A stretch of DNA of 64,000 nt from the NCBI RefSeq assembly GCF_000024125.1, contig NC_013222.1, positions 2,869,501-2,933,500 on the forward strand, given 5' to 3'. The stretch is from Robiginitalea biformata HTCC2501 (GTDB taxonomy: Bacteria; Bacteroidota; Bacteroidia; Flavobacteriales; Flavobacteriaceae). Below, one piece after another: positions 7,076 to 16,675 of the stretch; positions within the stretch are counted from its first letter, which is position 1; each line of letters begins with the position of its first letter. A program made the position numbers and the translations under genes. A model generated the notes under the pieces. That model ran no database searches, was not told the origin of the DNA, and saw only the letters and a program-made list of their open reading frames with translations.

Positions 7076-10000
7076 ATGATCCACTTTTTCGGTGACCCCC
7101 AATCCAAGATTTTCGCCCTGCAATCCAACGCGGACCTCCACCCGGAGGCTATCCGCAAACTCTCCTGGCTGTTCGGCAACATGCCCCGGCTCGATGCGGC
7201 GTCCGTGGACGCCTTTTTTGTTGGCCCCAGGGCGGCGATGATTACCCCATGGAGCACGAATGCCACAGAAATCACCCAGAACATGGGCATAGAGGGCATC
7301 CGGCGAATTGAATCCTACCAGGCCGTCCCTGCCGATTTTACAGAGTACGACCCGATGCTCTCCGAAAAGTACAACGGGCTGGGACAGGACCTCTTCACCG
7401 TAGAGCACCTCCCGGAACCCGTCCGGGAAATACAGGACATCGCGGCGTACAACGCTTCGGAAGGGCTGGCACTGAACCCGGAGGAAGTCAGTTACCTGGA
7501 AGCTCTCAGCGAGCGGCTGGGAAGGCCGCTGACGGATTCGGAGGTATTCGGTTTCAGCCAGGTGAATTCCGAACATTGCCGGCACAAGATATTCAACGGG
7601 ACCTTTATCATCGACCACCGGGAAATGCCGGATTCCCTGTTTAAACTCATCCGGAAGACCTCGGAGGCAAATCCGAACGATATCGTCTCCGCCTACAAGG
7701 ATAATGTGGCATTTATCAAGGGGCCGGAACTCGTGCAGTTTGCGCCCCGGAGCGCCGACAAACCGGACTATTACGAGGAAAAGCCCTTCCGCTCCGTCCT
7801 GTCGCTTAAAGCGGAAACCCATAACTTTCCAACCACCGTTGAGCCTTTCAACGGCGCTGCCACCGGGTCCGGAGGGGAAATCCGGGACCGCCTGGCCGGC
7901 GGAAAAGGCGCCCTCCCCCTGGCGGGTACCGCGGTGTATATGACCGCCTATTCCCGGCTGGAAGAAGGGCGGTCGTGGGAAGCGCACGTCCCAGCAAGGC
8001 CCTGGCTCTACCAAACTCCCATGGATATCCTCATCAAGGCCTCCAACGGGGCCTCAGATTTCGGCAACAAATTCGGGCAGCCGCTCATTTGCGGCTCAGT
8101 CCTCACCTTCGAACACGAGGAGGAACAGCGCGTCCTGGGTTATGACAAGGTCATTATGCTGGCCGGGGGAATCGGGTACGGCAAATCCGACCAGGCCCTC
8201 AAAGACAAGCCTGTCCAGGGCGATCGGATCCTGGTGATGGGAGGCGACAACTACCGGATCGGCATGGGGGGCGCAGCTGTATCCAGTGCGGATACCGGGG
8301 CTTTCAGTTCGGCCATCGAGCTGAACGCCGTGCAGCGCTCCAACCCGGAAATGCAAAAACGGGCGGCCAACGCCATCCGCGGCCTGGTGGAAGGCGATAA
8401 AAACCCGGTGGTCTCCATCCATGACCACGGGGCAGGCGGCCACCTGAACTGCCTCTCCGAACTGGTGGAGGAAACCGGGGGGAAGATCCGCCTGGATAAA
8501 CTACCCGTGGGCGACCCGACGCTTTCCGCCAAAGAACTTATCGGAAACGAATCCCAGGAGCGCATGGGGCTGGTGATTGCACCCCGGGACCTGGAATTGC
8601 TGCAGCGAATTGCCGACCGGGAGCGGGCGCCGCTTTACGACGTGGGCGAAGTGACCGGCGACCACCGCTTTACTTTTGCCTCCGATTCGGAGCGGCCCAT
8701 GGACCTGGCCCTGGCCGACATGTTCGGCAGCTCGCCGAAAACGGTGATGCAGGACGAAAAACAAGACCGTACATATGCCGGGGTGGATTACGAGTTTCAG
8801 CGGTTCCACGCCTACCTGGAAGAAGTGCTCCAACTGGAGGCTGTGGCCTGCAAGGACTGGCTCACCAACAAGGTAGACCGCTGTGTGGGGGGGCTGGTCG
8901 CCAAGCAACAATGTGCAGGCCCCCTGCAACTCCCGCTGAACAATTGCGGGGTGATGGCCCTGGATTTCAAGGGGAAGGACGGGCTGGCCACCTCGGTAGG
9001 GCATTCCCCGGTCTCCGGGCTCATACACGCCGGAGCGGGCAGCCGCAACAGCATTGCAGAGGCCCTGACCAACCTGGTTTGGGCGCCCCTGGAAAAAGGC
9101 CTGAAATCCGTCTCCCTCTCCGCCAACTGGATGTGGCCCTGCAACAACCCCGGAGAAGATGCCCGCCTGTACGAAGCGGTTCAGGCGGCTTCGCAGTTTG
9201 CCATTGCGCTGGGCATCAATATCCCTACCGGGAAGGATTCGCTTTCGATGAAACAGAAGTACAGGGACCAGGAAGTACTGGCCCCCGGGACGGTCATTAT
9301 CTCGGCCGCTGCCCATTGCAGCGATCGCCGGAAGGTGGTGGAACCCGTATTCCGGCCCGGCGGCGGCCCGGTGTACTACCTGAGTTTTTCGGGAAGCGAA
9401 TTTGCCCTGGGCGGCTCCTCCTTTGCCCAGGTTTTGGGCAAGGTCGGCAACCAGGTGCCGGATATCCCGGATGCCGATCGTTTCGCGCGGGCCTTTGACG
9501 CCCTGCAGGACCTGATCAAAAAAGGCAAGGTCCTGGCCGGTCACGATGTGGCTTCCGGCGGGCTGGTCACCACGCTGCTCGAAATGTGCTTTGCCGACGG
9601 GCAACTCGGGGCCGACCTGGACCTGACCGCAATCGGGGAGCCGGATTCCATGAAATTGCTTTTTGCCGAAAATGCCGGGGTGGTTTTCCAGGCAGTCGAC
9701 AGCAAGGTGGAGAAGGAATTGAAGTCCGCCGGGTTGGAGGTTTACCGTATCGGGACGGTCCTCAGGGAACCCCGGCTGCATATCAAGAACCACCGCCAGA
9801 GTATGGACCTGGATGTCGCTGCCCTCAGGGACGTGTGGTATAAGACCTCTTACCTGCTGGATGCGCGGCAGACTGCCGGTGACCTGGCGGCGACACGTTA
9901 CCGGGAATACAAGGCGCAACCCCTGAGATACACCTTCCCGAAAAAATTCAAGGGATCGCTCCCCGAAATGAAACAACCCCCGGGTACCCGCCCCAAGGCG

Positions 10001-10741
10001 GCCATCCTCCGGGAAAAAGGCAGCAATTCGGAGCGGGAAATGGCCCATGCCATGTTCCTGGCCGGGTTCGACGTAAAGGATGTCCACATGACCGACCTGA
10101 TCTCCGGGCGCGAAACCCTGGAGGACATCCGGTTTATCGGCGCGGTAGGCGGGTTCTCCAATTCGGATGTGCTGGGGAGCGCCAAAGGCTGGGCCGGGGC
10201 GTTCAAGTACAACGACAAAGCCAACCGGGCCCTGAATAATTTCTTTGCCCGCCCGGATACCCTCTCTGTCGGCATCTGCAACGGTTGCCAGTTGTTTATG
10301 GAACTCGGGCTGATCCACCCGGACCACGATGACCACGGGAAACTGACCTATAATGATTCGGGGAAACACGAAAGCGCCTTCACCTCCGTGGAAGTCGCTC
10401 CGAACCATTCCGTAATGCTGGGGTCCCTGGCCGGCAGCCGGCTGGGTGTCTGGATTTCCCACGGGGAAGGCAAGTTTGCCCTACCCTACGACCGTTCGCG
10501 CTACAATATCGTAGCTACATACGGGTATGACGCCTATCCGTCGAATCCAAACGGCAGCGCCTTCAACACGGCCATGCTCTGCGACGACAGCGGACGCCAC
10601 CTGGTGACCATGCCGCATATCGAAAGGTCCATTTACCCCTGGAACTGGGCCTGGTATGAACCGGGGAGGGAAGACGCGATTTCTCCCTGGATTGAGGCGT
10701 TTGTGAATGCCCGCAAATGGATTGAATCGAATAACGGCTGA
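7076..10741 (+). CDS. purL: phosphoribosylformylglycinamidine synthase
   Basis: 1221 residues, the large single-chain form. It converts FGAR, glutamine and ATP to FGAM in step four of de novo purine synthesis. The ATG at 7076 is chosen because MIHFFGDP is the usual flavobacterial N-terminus and because the promoter lies between it and the earlier in-frame codon at 7031. Seen: NSEHCRHK (164-171) of the FGAM synthase core, duplicated AIRS-like ATP-binding halves, and a C-terminal class I glutamine amidotransferase with nucleophile Cys1071 (CNGCQ) and triad residues His1129 and Glu1131 (SHGEGKF). It stands alone rather than in a pur operon here; the next start is 43 bases downstream. Confidence 0.97.
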   Translation: MIHFFGDPQSKIFALQSNADLHPEAIRKLSWLFGNMPRLDAASVDAFFVGPRAAMITPWSTNATEITQNMGIEGIRRIESYQAVPADFTEYDPMLSEKYNGLGQDLFTVEHLPEPVREIQDIAAYNASEGLALNPEEVSYLEALSERLGRPLTDSEVFGFSQVNSEHCRHKIFNGTFIIDHREMPDSLFKLIRKTSEANPNDIVSAYKDNVAFIKGPELVQFAPRSADKPDYYEEKPFRSVLSLKAETHNFPTTVEPFNGAATGSGGEIRDRLAGGKGALPLAGTAVYMTAYSRLEEGRSWEAHVPARPWLYQTPMDILIKASNGASDFGNKFGQPLICGSVLTFEHEEEQRVLGYDKVIMLAGGIGYGKSDQALKDKPVQGDRILVMGGDNYRIGMGGAAVSSADTGAFSSAIELNAVQRSNPEMQKRAANAIRGLVEGDKNPVVSIHDHGAGGHLNCLSELVEETGGKIRLDKLPVGDPTLSAKELIGNESQERMGLVIAPRDLELLQRIADRERAPLYDVGEVTGDHRFTFASDSERPMDLALADMFGSSPKTVMQDEKQDRTYAGVDYEFQRFHAYLEEVLQLEAVACKDWLTNKVDRCVGGLVAKQQCAGPLQLPLNNCGVMALDFKGKDGLATSVGHSPVSGLIHAGAGSRNSIAEALTNLVWAPLEKGLKSVSLSANWMWPCNNPGEDARLYEAVQAASQFAIALGINIPTGKDSLSMKQKYRDQEVLAPGTVIISAAAHCSDRRKVVEPVFRPGGGPVYYLSFSGSEFALGGSSFAQVLGKVGNQVPDIPDADRFARAFDALQDLIKKGKVLAGHDVASGGLVTTLLEMCFADGQLGADLDLTAIGEPDSMKLLFAENAGVVFQAVDSKVEKELKSAGLEVYRIGTVLREPRLHIKNHRQSMDLDVAALRDVWYKTSYLLDARQTAGDLAATRYREYKAQPLRYTFPKKFKGSLPEMKQPPGTRPKAAILREKGSNSEREMAHAMFLAGFDVKDVHMTDLISGRETLEDIRFIGAVGGFSNSDVLGSAKGWAGAFKYNDKANRALNNFFARPDTLSVGICNGCQLFMELGLIHPDHDDHGKLTYNDSGKHESAFTSVEVAPNHSVMLGSLAGSRLGVWISHGEGKFALPYDRSRYNIVATYGYDAYPSNPNGSAFNTAMLCDDSGRHLVTMPHIERSIYPWNWAWYEPGREDAISPWIEAFVNARKWIESNNG

Positions 10742-10784
10742 CCTTACCGGGAACCGGGAGAACAGGCCGATAAAACGCACGACC

Positions 10785-11252
10785 ATGGATGTACATCCGG
10801 AAGCAGCCCTACAGGTCTGGCGAAGGAATCGTAAAAACCTTCTCCAGTTTATGAATTCGTATGACGCCGCCCAACTCAACCGGGTTCCCGACGGGTTTTC
10901 GAACAACCTGATCTGGAATCTGGGCCATATTCTGGCAGTGCAGCAATTGCTGGTCTACGGCCTGTCCGGACTGCCCCTGCATATCCCCCAAAAATTTGTG
11001 GTGCGCTACCAGCGGGATACCCGGCCGGAGGGCCCGGTGGACGAGGCGGAAATCTCGGAAATTCGCGAGTGGCTGGAAAGGACGGTGCCGTTACTGGATA
11101 AAGACCTGGAGGCCAATCGCTTTGGCACATTTCGACCATTTACCAATTCTGCGGGGTTCCGGGTAACGAACCTGCAGGAGGCCATCACCTTCAACAACTT
11201 CCACGAAGGGCTCCACCTGGGATATATGCTTTCGATCCGGAAGTTCCTCTGA
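10785..11252 (+). CDS. DinB-family protein
   Basis: 155 residues from the ATG at 10785; an earlier in-frame start would lie inside purL. The sequence fits the DinB/YfiT four-helix fold, with metal-ligand-type histidines in NLGHILAVQQ and NFHEGLHLGYM. DinB-like proteins are metal-binding, often thiol-dependent transferases or stress proteins; the substrate here is unknown. It may be co-transcribed with purL, since no promoter stands out in the 43-base gap. A second, exported DinB-family protein lies near 62 kb. Confidence 0.8.
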   Translation: MDVHPEAALQVWRRNRKNLLQFMNSYDAAQLNRVPDGFSNNLIWNLGHILAVQQLLVYGLSGLPLHIPQKFVVRYQRDTRPEGPVDEAEISEIREWLERTVPLLDKDLEANRFGTFRPFTNSAGFRVTNLQEAITFNNFHEGLHLGYMLSIRKFL

Positions 11253-11280
11253 CCCCGCTTGGAAAGCTGTCTGCAGCGCC

Positions 11281-11700
11281 CTATTCGGTAACGGGCACCT
11301 CTACCTCTGTAATGATCGGGTCGCCATTGTTGTCGTCCCCCTGATAGAAGCGAAAGGTATACGTCTGATCAAACAGTACCTGGAAAACCAGGGTTTCGGT
11401 GCCTTCGGTGATTGCCTGTGTGCAGCCGCCGGTGTCCGTCCGGGTGCCTATCGCAACAATTTCCCGGACATCCTGTGCGGGAGAACCCACATTCAGTTGG
11501 TAAAACTCCGTGCACCCGTCCGGCAGCTGGTAGGTAACCGGGATTTCATAAAGCTCCCCGAGGTTGAAGGATTCCGGGAAGTCGATCTCGGAAATTACCA
11601 GCTGTTCAAAAGTTGTTTCGGGCCCGTCGTCATTACTGGAACAGGAACTCATCAGGAACACGCCTGCCAGGGCCAAAAAACTGTAGAAGTAATTTTTCAT
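11281..11700 (-). CDS. small lipoprotein of unknown function
   Basis: 139 residues. The N-terminus MKNYFYSFLALAGVFLMSSC is a lipoprotein signal with Cys20 as the acylated residue, followed by the acidic SSNDDGP stretch typical of Bacteroidota surface lipoproteins. The mature part is beta-rich with two further cysteines (DGCTEF and TGGCTQ) that could form a disulfide. It converges with the DinB-family gene. No family assignment is possible from sequence alone. Confidence 0.75.
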   Translation of the reverse strand: MKNYFYSFLALAGVFLMSSCSSNDDGPETTFEQLVISEIDFPESFNLGELYEIPVTYQLPDGCTEFYQLNVGSPAQDVREIVAIGTRTDTGGCTQAITEGTETLVFQVLFDQTYTFRFYQGDDNNGDPIITEVEVPVTE

Positions 11701-11867
11701 GGTGCAATTGTTTGAAAATTAACGATATTCAAGGTTGTTATAAAAAATAGGGCTTCCGGAGAATTCCGATTGCCGCTCCTAAGATGGATCTGTTCGGAAA
11801 ACGTTGCGTTGCCATTTTTTAATACGGGCCCTTTTCTTATTTTGCAAGAACGCTTTACAAACTAACT

Positions 11868-13637
11868 ATGCAATCCGTCACCCGACTATTTGATTTTCCG
11901 CATTACCAGCTCGAAAAATACGGCATGGACCGTGCCTTTGCAACTAAATACGACGGGGAGTGGTCGTATATCTCGTCACAGGAATACGTGGATCGCGCCA
12001 ATGCCGTTAGCCGGGCCCTGCTTCGGCTCGGGGTATCAGCCGGCGATAAGATTGCGCTGATCTCCATGACCAACCGCACGGAATGGAATATCATGGATAC
12101 CGGGATCCTGCAGGTGGGTGCACAGGACGTACCCATCTACCCGACAATTTCGGAGGAAGATTACGCCTATATCCTGAACCATTCGGGTTGCTCCTATTGC
12201 CTGGTGTCCTGCCAGGAAGTGTACGAAAAAGTGGCCGCCATCCGCGGGAAGGTCCCAAAACTCAAAGAGGTTTACAGCTTCGACAAACTGCCGGATTGCA
12301 AGAACTGGCAGGAATTGTTGGACCTGGGAGCGGATACGGGAAACCAGGACGAGGTTGAGGCCCGGAAAGCAGCGGTACAACCCGGCGACCTGGCCACGCT
12401 CATCTATACGTCCGGCACTACCGGCAAGCCCAAGGGCGTAATGCTGTCCCACGACAATATCGTATCCAATGTGATAGCCAGCGACCGGCGGGTGCCGTTT
12501 GAACACGGGGCTTCCGCACTGAGTTTTCTCCCGGTCTGCCACATTTTTGAACGGATGATCCTCTACCTGTACCAATATTGCGGGATCTCGGTCTATTTTG
12601 CCGAAGGGCTGGACACCATCAGCGAAAACCTCAAGGAGGTGAAGCCGCAGGTGATGACGGTCGTCCCCCGGTTACTGGAAAAAGTCTATGACAAGATTAT
12701 CGCTAAGGGGGCCGACCTGACCGGTATCAAGAAAGCACTCTTCTATTGGGCGGTGGACCTGGGCCTGAAATTTGAACCGTACGGCGCCAACGGCTGGTGG
12801 TACGGGGTGCGCCTGGCCCTGGCCCGGAAACTGATATTCAGCAAGTGGCAGGAAGCCCTGGGCGGCAACCTGGAGACGATGGTGTCCGGGAGCGCGGCCC
12901 TGCAGATCCGCCTGGCCCGGATATTTGCTGCTGCTGGTATCCCGGTCATGGAAGGATACGGCCTGACGGAGACGTCCCCGGTAATTTCGGTTAACGACCA
13001 GCGGAACAGCGGATGGAAAATCGGGACGGTGGGACGCGTTATCGACGAGGTGGAGGTGCGCATTGCCGAAGACGGTGAAATCCTTTGTAAAGGGCCCAAC
13101 GTAATGCTCGGTTATTACAAGGACCCCGAACGGACGGCCGAGGTGCTCCGGGACGGGTATTTCCATACAGGTGACATCGGCGAAATCGATGCCGACGGGT
13201 TTTTGAGGATCACCGACCGCAAAAAAGAAATGTTCAAGACTTCCGGGGGCAAATATGTGGCCCCGCAGTTACTGGAAAACCGCTTCAAACAATCCCGGTT
13301 TATCGAGCAGATCATGGTCGTTGGGGAGGGTGAAAAAATGCCTGCCGCCCTGATCCAGCCCAATTTCGAATTCCTTGAGGAGTGGGCGCGCCGCAACCAG
13401 GTTGCGGCAAGGGACCATCGGGAACTCATCCAAAACCCCAAGGTACTGGAGCGCTACCAGGAAGAGGTCGATAAAGCCAATGAGGACTTTGCCCGATGGG
13501 AAAGGGTAAAGCAATTCCGGCTGACCCCGAATACCTGGTCTGTTGAAGCCGGCCACCTTACGCCCACCATGAAAATTAAACGCAAGGCCATCCTGGAACA
13601 ATACCGGGAACTCTACGACGATATCTACAGAGGCTAA
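11868..13637 (+). CDS. long-chain acyl-CoA ligase (AMP-forming)
   Basis: 589 residues, in the size range of FadD/FACS enzymes. It activates fatty acids to acyl-CoA through an acyl-adenylate at the inner membrane. The AMP-binding signature YTSGTTGKPKG is at 180-190; further motifs are the GYGLTETSP substrate/AMP motif and the YFHTGDIGEIDADGFLRITDRKK hinge region. It stands just upstream of a MarR regulator and beta-oxidation genes, supporting a role in fatty-acid catabolism rather than secondary metabolism. A 136-base gap with its own promoter and operator separates it from the MarR gene, so it may be a separate transcription unit. Confidence 0.93.
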   Translation: MQSVTRLFDFPHYQLEKYGMDRAFATKYDGEWSYISSQEYVDRANAVSRALLRLGVSAGDKIALISMTNRTEWNIMDTGILQVGAQDVPIYPTISEEDYAYILNHSGCSYCLVSCQEVYEKVAAIRGKVPKLKEVYSFDKLPDCKNWQELLDLGADTGNQDEVEARKAAVQPGDLATLIYTSGTTGKPKGVMLSHDNIVSNVIASDRRVPFEHGASALSFLPVCHIFERMILYLYQYCGISVYFAEGLDTISENLKEVKPQVMTVVPRLLEKVYDKIIAKGADLTGIKKALFYWAVDLGLKFEPYGANGWWYGVRLALARKLIFSKWQEALGGNLETMVSGSAALQIRLARIFAAAGIPVMEGYGLTETSPVISVNDQRNSGWKIGTVGRVIDEVEVRIAEDGEILCKGPNVMLGYYKDPERTAEVLRDGYFHTGDIGEIDADGFLRITDRKKEMFKTSGGKYVAPQLLENRFKQSRFIEQIMVVGEGEKMPAALIQPNFEFLEEWARRNQVAARDHRELIQNPKVLERYQEEVDKANEDFARWERVKQFRLTPNTWSVEAGHLTPTMKIKRKAILEQYRELYDDIYRG

Positions 13638-13673
13638 TCCACACTCTTAAGAGCTGGTCTATGCCGCTTCAAA

Positions 13674-13687
13674 CGCGGACTACCGCG
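13674..13687 (+). terminator. possible weak terminator hairpin after acyl-CoA ligase
   Basis: CGCGG (13674-13678) pairs with CCGCG (13683-13687) around ACTA. The T-rich sequence begins only about 20 bases later, so termination would be weak. A 10-base palindrome CTCTTAAGAG lies just before it at 13644-13653. Confidence 0.25.
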
Positions 13688-13718
13688 CTGCATGGCTGAA
13701 ATTCTCTGATTTTATTAT

Positions 13719-13738
13719 TTATTATGCATGCATAATAA
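13719..13738. promoter_or_regulatory. perfect 20-bp palindrome, probable MarR operator
   Basis: TTATTATGCATGCATAATAA is a perfect palindrome centred between 13728 and 13729. It covers the expected -33 region of the promoter whose -7 element is at 13747-13754. MarR dimers usually bind 16-20-bp AT-rich palindromes near their own promoters, so autorepression of the regulator and following fad genes is the natural reading. No second copy was seen upstream of the acyl-CoA ligase. Confidence 0.7.
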
Positions 13739-13746
13739 TATTTTTG

Positions 13747-13754
13747 TATATTTG
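13747..13754 (+). promoter_or_regulatory. TATATTTG -7 element of the MarR-fad operon
   Basis: Exact match to TAnnTTTG, 19 bases before the MarR ATG. The spacing places the -33 element inside the adjacent palindrome, where there is no clear TTTG, so activity may depend on regulator occupancy. Confidence 0.6.
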
Positions 13755-13773
13755 ATCAGCTTCTTCACAGCGT

Positions 13774-14241
13774 ATGAAAGACATTACTATAGACTATGCC
13801 CTGAGGGCCACCTGGCAAGCCGTTGCCCGGATGTACAATGAAGAGGCCCGCAAATTCGATTCGACGATGGCGGTAGGCTTTTGCCTGCTGAGCATCGACC
13901 CAAAGGAAGGTACGCCTTCTACCGCCCTGGGGCCGCGCATGGGCATGGAGGCTACCAGCCTCTCGCGCATCCTGAAGAGCATGGAGACGCGCGACCTCAT
14001 CGAACGCCGGCCCAACCCCGACGACGGCCGGGGCGTACTGATCCACCTTACGGCCTTTGGCCGGGAAATGCGGGCTAAATCCAAAGATGTGGTGCTCCGC
14101 TTCAACGAAGCGGTTCGCAGTGAAGTGAGCCCCCAACAACTCAAGGGTTTCTTTGAAGTGGCGGCAGTTGTCAACCAATTGATTGCCGAGCGAAAAATTT
14201 ACGAACAAACCCCGGATGCCGAGTCTTCCGGAAAAAAATAA
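13774..14241 (+). CDS. MarR-family transcriptional regulator
   Basis: 155 residues with a MarR winged helix: recognition region around GMEATSLSRILKSMETRDLI and wing RRPNPDDGRGVLIHLT. MarR dimers bind palindromic DNA and are usually released by a small ligand. It begins just downstream of a perfect palindrome and is followed after 18 bases by the fadN-like gene, so it most likely represses this fatty-acid operon, with acyl-CoA or a fatty acid as the likely inducer by analogy with FadR-type control; ligand identity is inference. Confidence 0.92.
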   Translation: MKDITIDYALRATWQAVARMYNEEARKFDSTMAVGFCLLSIDPKEGTPSTALGPRMGMEATSLSRILKSMETRDLIERRPNPDDGRGVLIHLTAFGREMRAKSKDVVLRFNEAVRSEVSPQQLKGFFEVAAVVNQLIAERKIYEQTPDAESSGKK

Positions 14242-14259
14242 TCGAGAATACACCTGACA

Positions 14260-16665
14260 ATGAAGAGAAGAATCAACAAGGTCACAGTAATCGGCTCGGG
14301 TATCATGGGAAGCGGGATCGCCTGCCATTTTGCCAACATCGGCGTGCAGGTCCTCCTCCTGGACATCGTCCCGAGGGAGCTGACCGAGAAAGAGCAGGCC
14401 CGGGGAATGAGCCTCGAGGATGCCGCGGTTCGAAACCGCCTGGTGAATGAATCCCTTCAAAAAGCGCTGAAGTCCAAACCCTCGCCCATCTACCACCCGG
14501 ATTTCGCCAATCGCATAGAGACCGGCAATCTGGAAGACGATATCTCGCGGGTTTCCGAGGCCGACTGGATCATCGAGGTGGTTGTGGAACGCCTGGATAT
14601 CAAGAAAAAAGTCTTTGAAAACCTCGACAAGCATCGGCGGGAAGGCACGCTGATCACGTCGAATACCTCGGGCATCCCCATCCGTTTTATGAGCGAAGGC
14701 CGCAGCGAGGATTTCCGGTCGCACTTCTGCGGCACGCATTTCTTTAACCCGGCCCGTTACCTGAAACTCTTCGAGGTAATCCCCGGTCCGGATACCAAGG
14801 AAGACGTCATTGACTTTCTGAAAAACTACGGGGAGCAGTTTCTGGGAAAAACCTCGGTGGTGGCCCAGGATACACCTGCATTTATCGGCAACCGCATCGG
14901 AATCTTCAGCATTATGAGCCTCTTTCATATGGTGAAAGAAATGGGGATGACCGTTGAAGAGGTAGACAAACTCACCGGCCCCGTAATCGGCCGGCCCAAA
15001 TCGGCCACCTTCCGGACCGTAGACGTGGTGGGGCTCGACACCCTGGTACACGTGGCCGAGGGGATACACGAGAACTGCCCGGATGACGAGCGCCACGAGC
15101 TGTTCGCCCTGCCGGACTATATCCGGAAAATGGCGGATAACGGCTGGTATGGCAGTAAAAGCGGTCAGGGGTTCTACAAAAAAGTGAAAAAGGATGACGG
15201 ATCGAGCGAAATCCTGAGCCTGGACCTGGACACCCTGGACTACCGGGACCGAAAACGGGCCAAATTCGATACCCTGGAAGAAACCAAAACCATCGACAAT
15301 GTGATTGACCGGTTCCCGGTCCTTATTGGCGGGAAGGACAAAGCCGGGGAATTTTACCGAAAAAGCCTTGGGGCCCTTTTTGCCTATGTCTCCTATCGCA
15401 TACCCGAAATTACCGACGCCCTCTATAAGATTGACGATGCGATGAAAGCCGGTTTTGGCTGGGAGCACGGACCGTTCCAGATCTGGGATGCAGTAGGCCT
15501 CGATAAAGGTTTGGAACTGGCGGTCGCAGCCGGGCAACAGGCGGCTCCCTGGGTAGAGGAAATGCAAGCCGCAGGCCACACGTCCTTCTACGAAATCCGG
15601 GACGGGGCCACGTATTATTACGACATCGATGCCGGGGAGTATCGGAAAGTCCCCGGGCAGGATGCGTATATCATCCTGGACAATATCCGGGAAAGCAAGG
15701 CGGTATTCAAGAACAAAGGGGTGGTGGTCCAGGATCTGGGCGACGGCATCCTCAATGTGGAATTCCGTTCCAAGATGAACACCATCGGCGCGGAGGTGCT
15801 TGCGGGCTTGAACAAGGCCGTGGACCTTGCCGAAAAGGACTATGACGGGTTGGTGGTCGGAAACCAGGCGGCCAATTTCTCGGTCGGCGCCAACATCGGC
15901 ATGATCTTTATGCTGGCCGTGGAACAGGAATACGACGAGCTGGCCATGTCCGTGAAGTATTTCCAGGATACGATGATGCGCATGCGGTATTCGTCCATCC
16001 CGGTAATCGCCGCACCGCACGGCATGTGCCTCGGGGGCGGCTGCGAATTGAGCCTGCACGCGGATAAGGTGGTAGCCGCTGCGGAGACCTATATCGGCCT
16101 GGTGGAATTCGGCGTCGGGGTAATCCCCGGCGGGGGCGGTTCCAAGGAGATGGCCCTCCGCGCCGCCGATACCTTTAAGAAAAATGACGTGGAGCTCAAC
16201 GTATTACGGGAATATTTCCTGACTATCGGGATGGCCAAGGTATCCACCTCGGCCTATGAGGCTTTCGATACGGGCATCCTCCAAAAAGGCAAGGATGTGG
16301 TTGTGGTTAATAAGGAGCGTCAGATTGCAACTGCCAAGGCCTACGCCCGGTTGCTGGCCGACCGGGGATATACGCGGCCCATTGAGCGTACGGATGTCAA
16401 AGTGCTCGGGAAACAGGCACTGGGGATGTTTTTGGTGGGCACGGACTCCATGGAAGCCGGCAACTATATCTCGGAGCACGACAAGAAAATCGCCAACAAA
16501 CTCGCCTGGGTAATGGCCGGGGGAGATTTGTCCGAAGCGAGTTACGTAAGCGAGCAGTACCTGCTGGATCTCGAGCGGGAGGCCTTCCTTTCCCTGTGCA
16601 CGGAACGCAAAACCCTGGAGAGGATCCAGCACATGCTGAAAAAAGGGAAGCCGCTTAGGAATTAG
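14260..16665 (+). CDS. fadN: 3-hydroxyacyl-CoA dehydrogenase/enoyl-CoA hydratase (FadN-like)
   Basis: 801 residues with the dehydrogenase first and crotonase last, the order of Bacillus FadN rather than E. coli FadB. It hydrates enoyl-CoA and oxidises the 3-hydroxyacyl-CoA in beta-oxidation. The NAD motif is GSGIMGSG (12-19); the dehydrogenase active site follows the GTHFFNPARYLKLFEVI segment. In the crotonase domain both catalytic-type glutamates are present, Glu596 (GGGCE) and Glu616 (GLVEFGVG). It is followed by thiolase and acyl-CoA dehydrogenase genes, giving a fadN-fadA-fadE order. The 239-base gap after it contains a tandem 8-base repeat. Confidence 0.92.
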   Translation: MKRRINKVTVIGSGIMGSGIACHFANIGVQVLLLDIVPRELTEKEQARGMSLEDAAVRNRLVNESLQKALKSKPSPIYHPDFANRIETGNLEDDISRVSEADWIIEVVVERLDIKKKVFENLDKHRREGTLITSNTSGIPIRFMSEGRSEDFRSHFCGTHFFNPARYLKLFEVIPGPDTKEDVIDFLKNYGEQFLGKTSVVAQDTPAFIGNRIGIFSIMSLFHMVKEMGMTVEEVDKLTGPVIGRPKSATFRTVDVVGLDTLVHVAEGIHENCPDDERHELFALPDYIRKMADNGWYGSKSGQGFYKKVKKDDGSSEILSLDLDTLDYRDRKRAKFDTLEETKTIDNVIDRFPVLIGGKDKAGEFYRKSLGALFAYVSYRIPEITDALYKIDDAMKAGFGWEHGPFQIWDAVGLDKGLELAVAAGQQAAPWVEEMQAAGHTSFYEIRDGATYYYDIDAGEYRKVPGQDAYIILDNIRESKAVFKNKGVVVQDLGDGILNVEFRSKMNTIGAEVLAGLNKAVDLAEKDYDGLVVGNQAANFSVGANIGMIFMLAVEQEYDELAMSVKYFQDTMMRMRYSSIPVIAAPHGMCLGGGCELSLHADKVVAAAETYIGLVEFGVGVIPGGGGSKEMALRAADTFKKNDVELNVLREYFLTIGMAKVSTSAYEAFDTGILQKGKDVVVVNKERQIATAKAYARLLADRGYTRPIERTDVKVLGKQALGMFLVGTDSMEAGNYISEHDKKIANKLAWVMAGGDLSEASYVSEQYLLDLEREAFLSLCTERKTLERIQHMLKKGKPLRN

Positions 16666-16675
16666 GGGGGGTAGC

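Noticed and set aside
8501..10462. 653-codon open frame antisense to purL
   Set aside because: The translation is low-complexity His/Gln/Gly-rich without domains, while the plus strand encodes full PurL.
11741..11867. MarR-type palindrome upstream of the acyl-CoA ligase
   Set aside because: Only short CGGA...TCCG arms around 11756-11770; no copy of the TTATTATGCATGCATAATAA site was found.
13765..16059. 764-codon open frame antisense to the fadN-like gene
   Set aside because: Mirror image of a clear enzyme gene; long antisense frames are expected from the high third-position GC of this genome.
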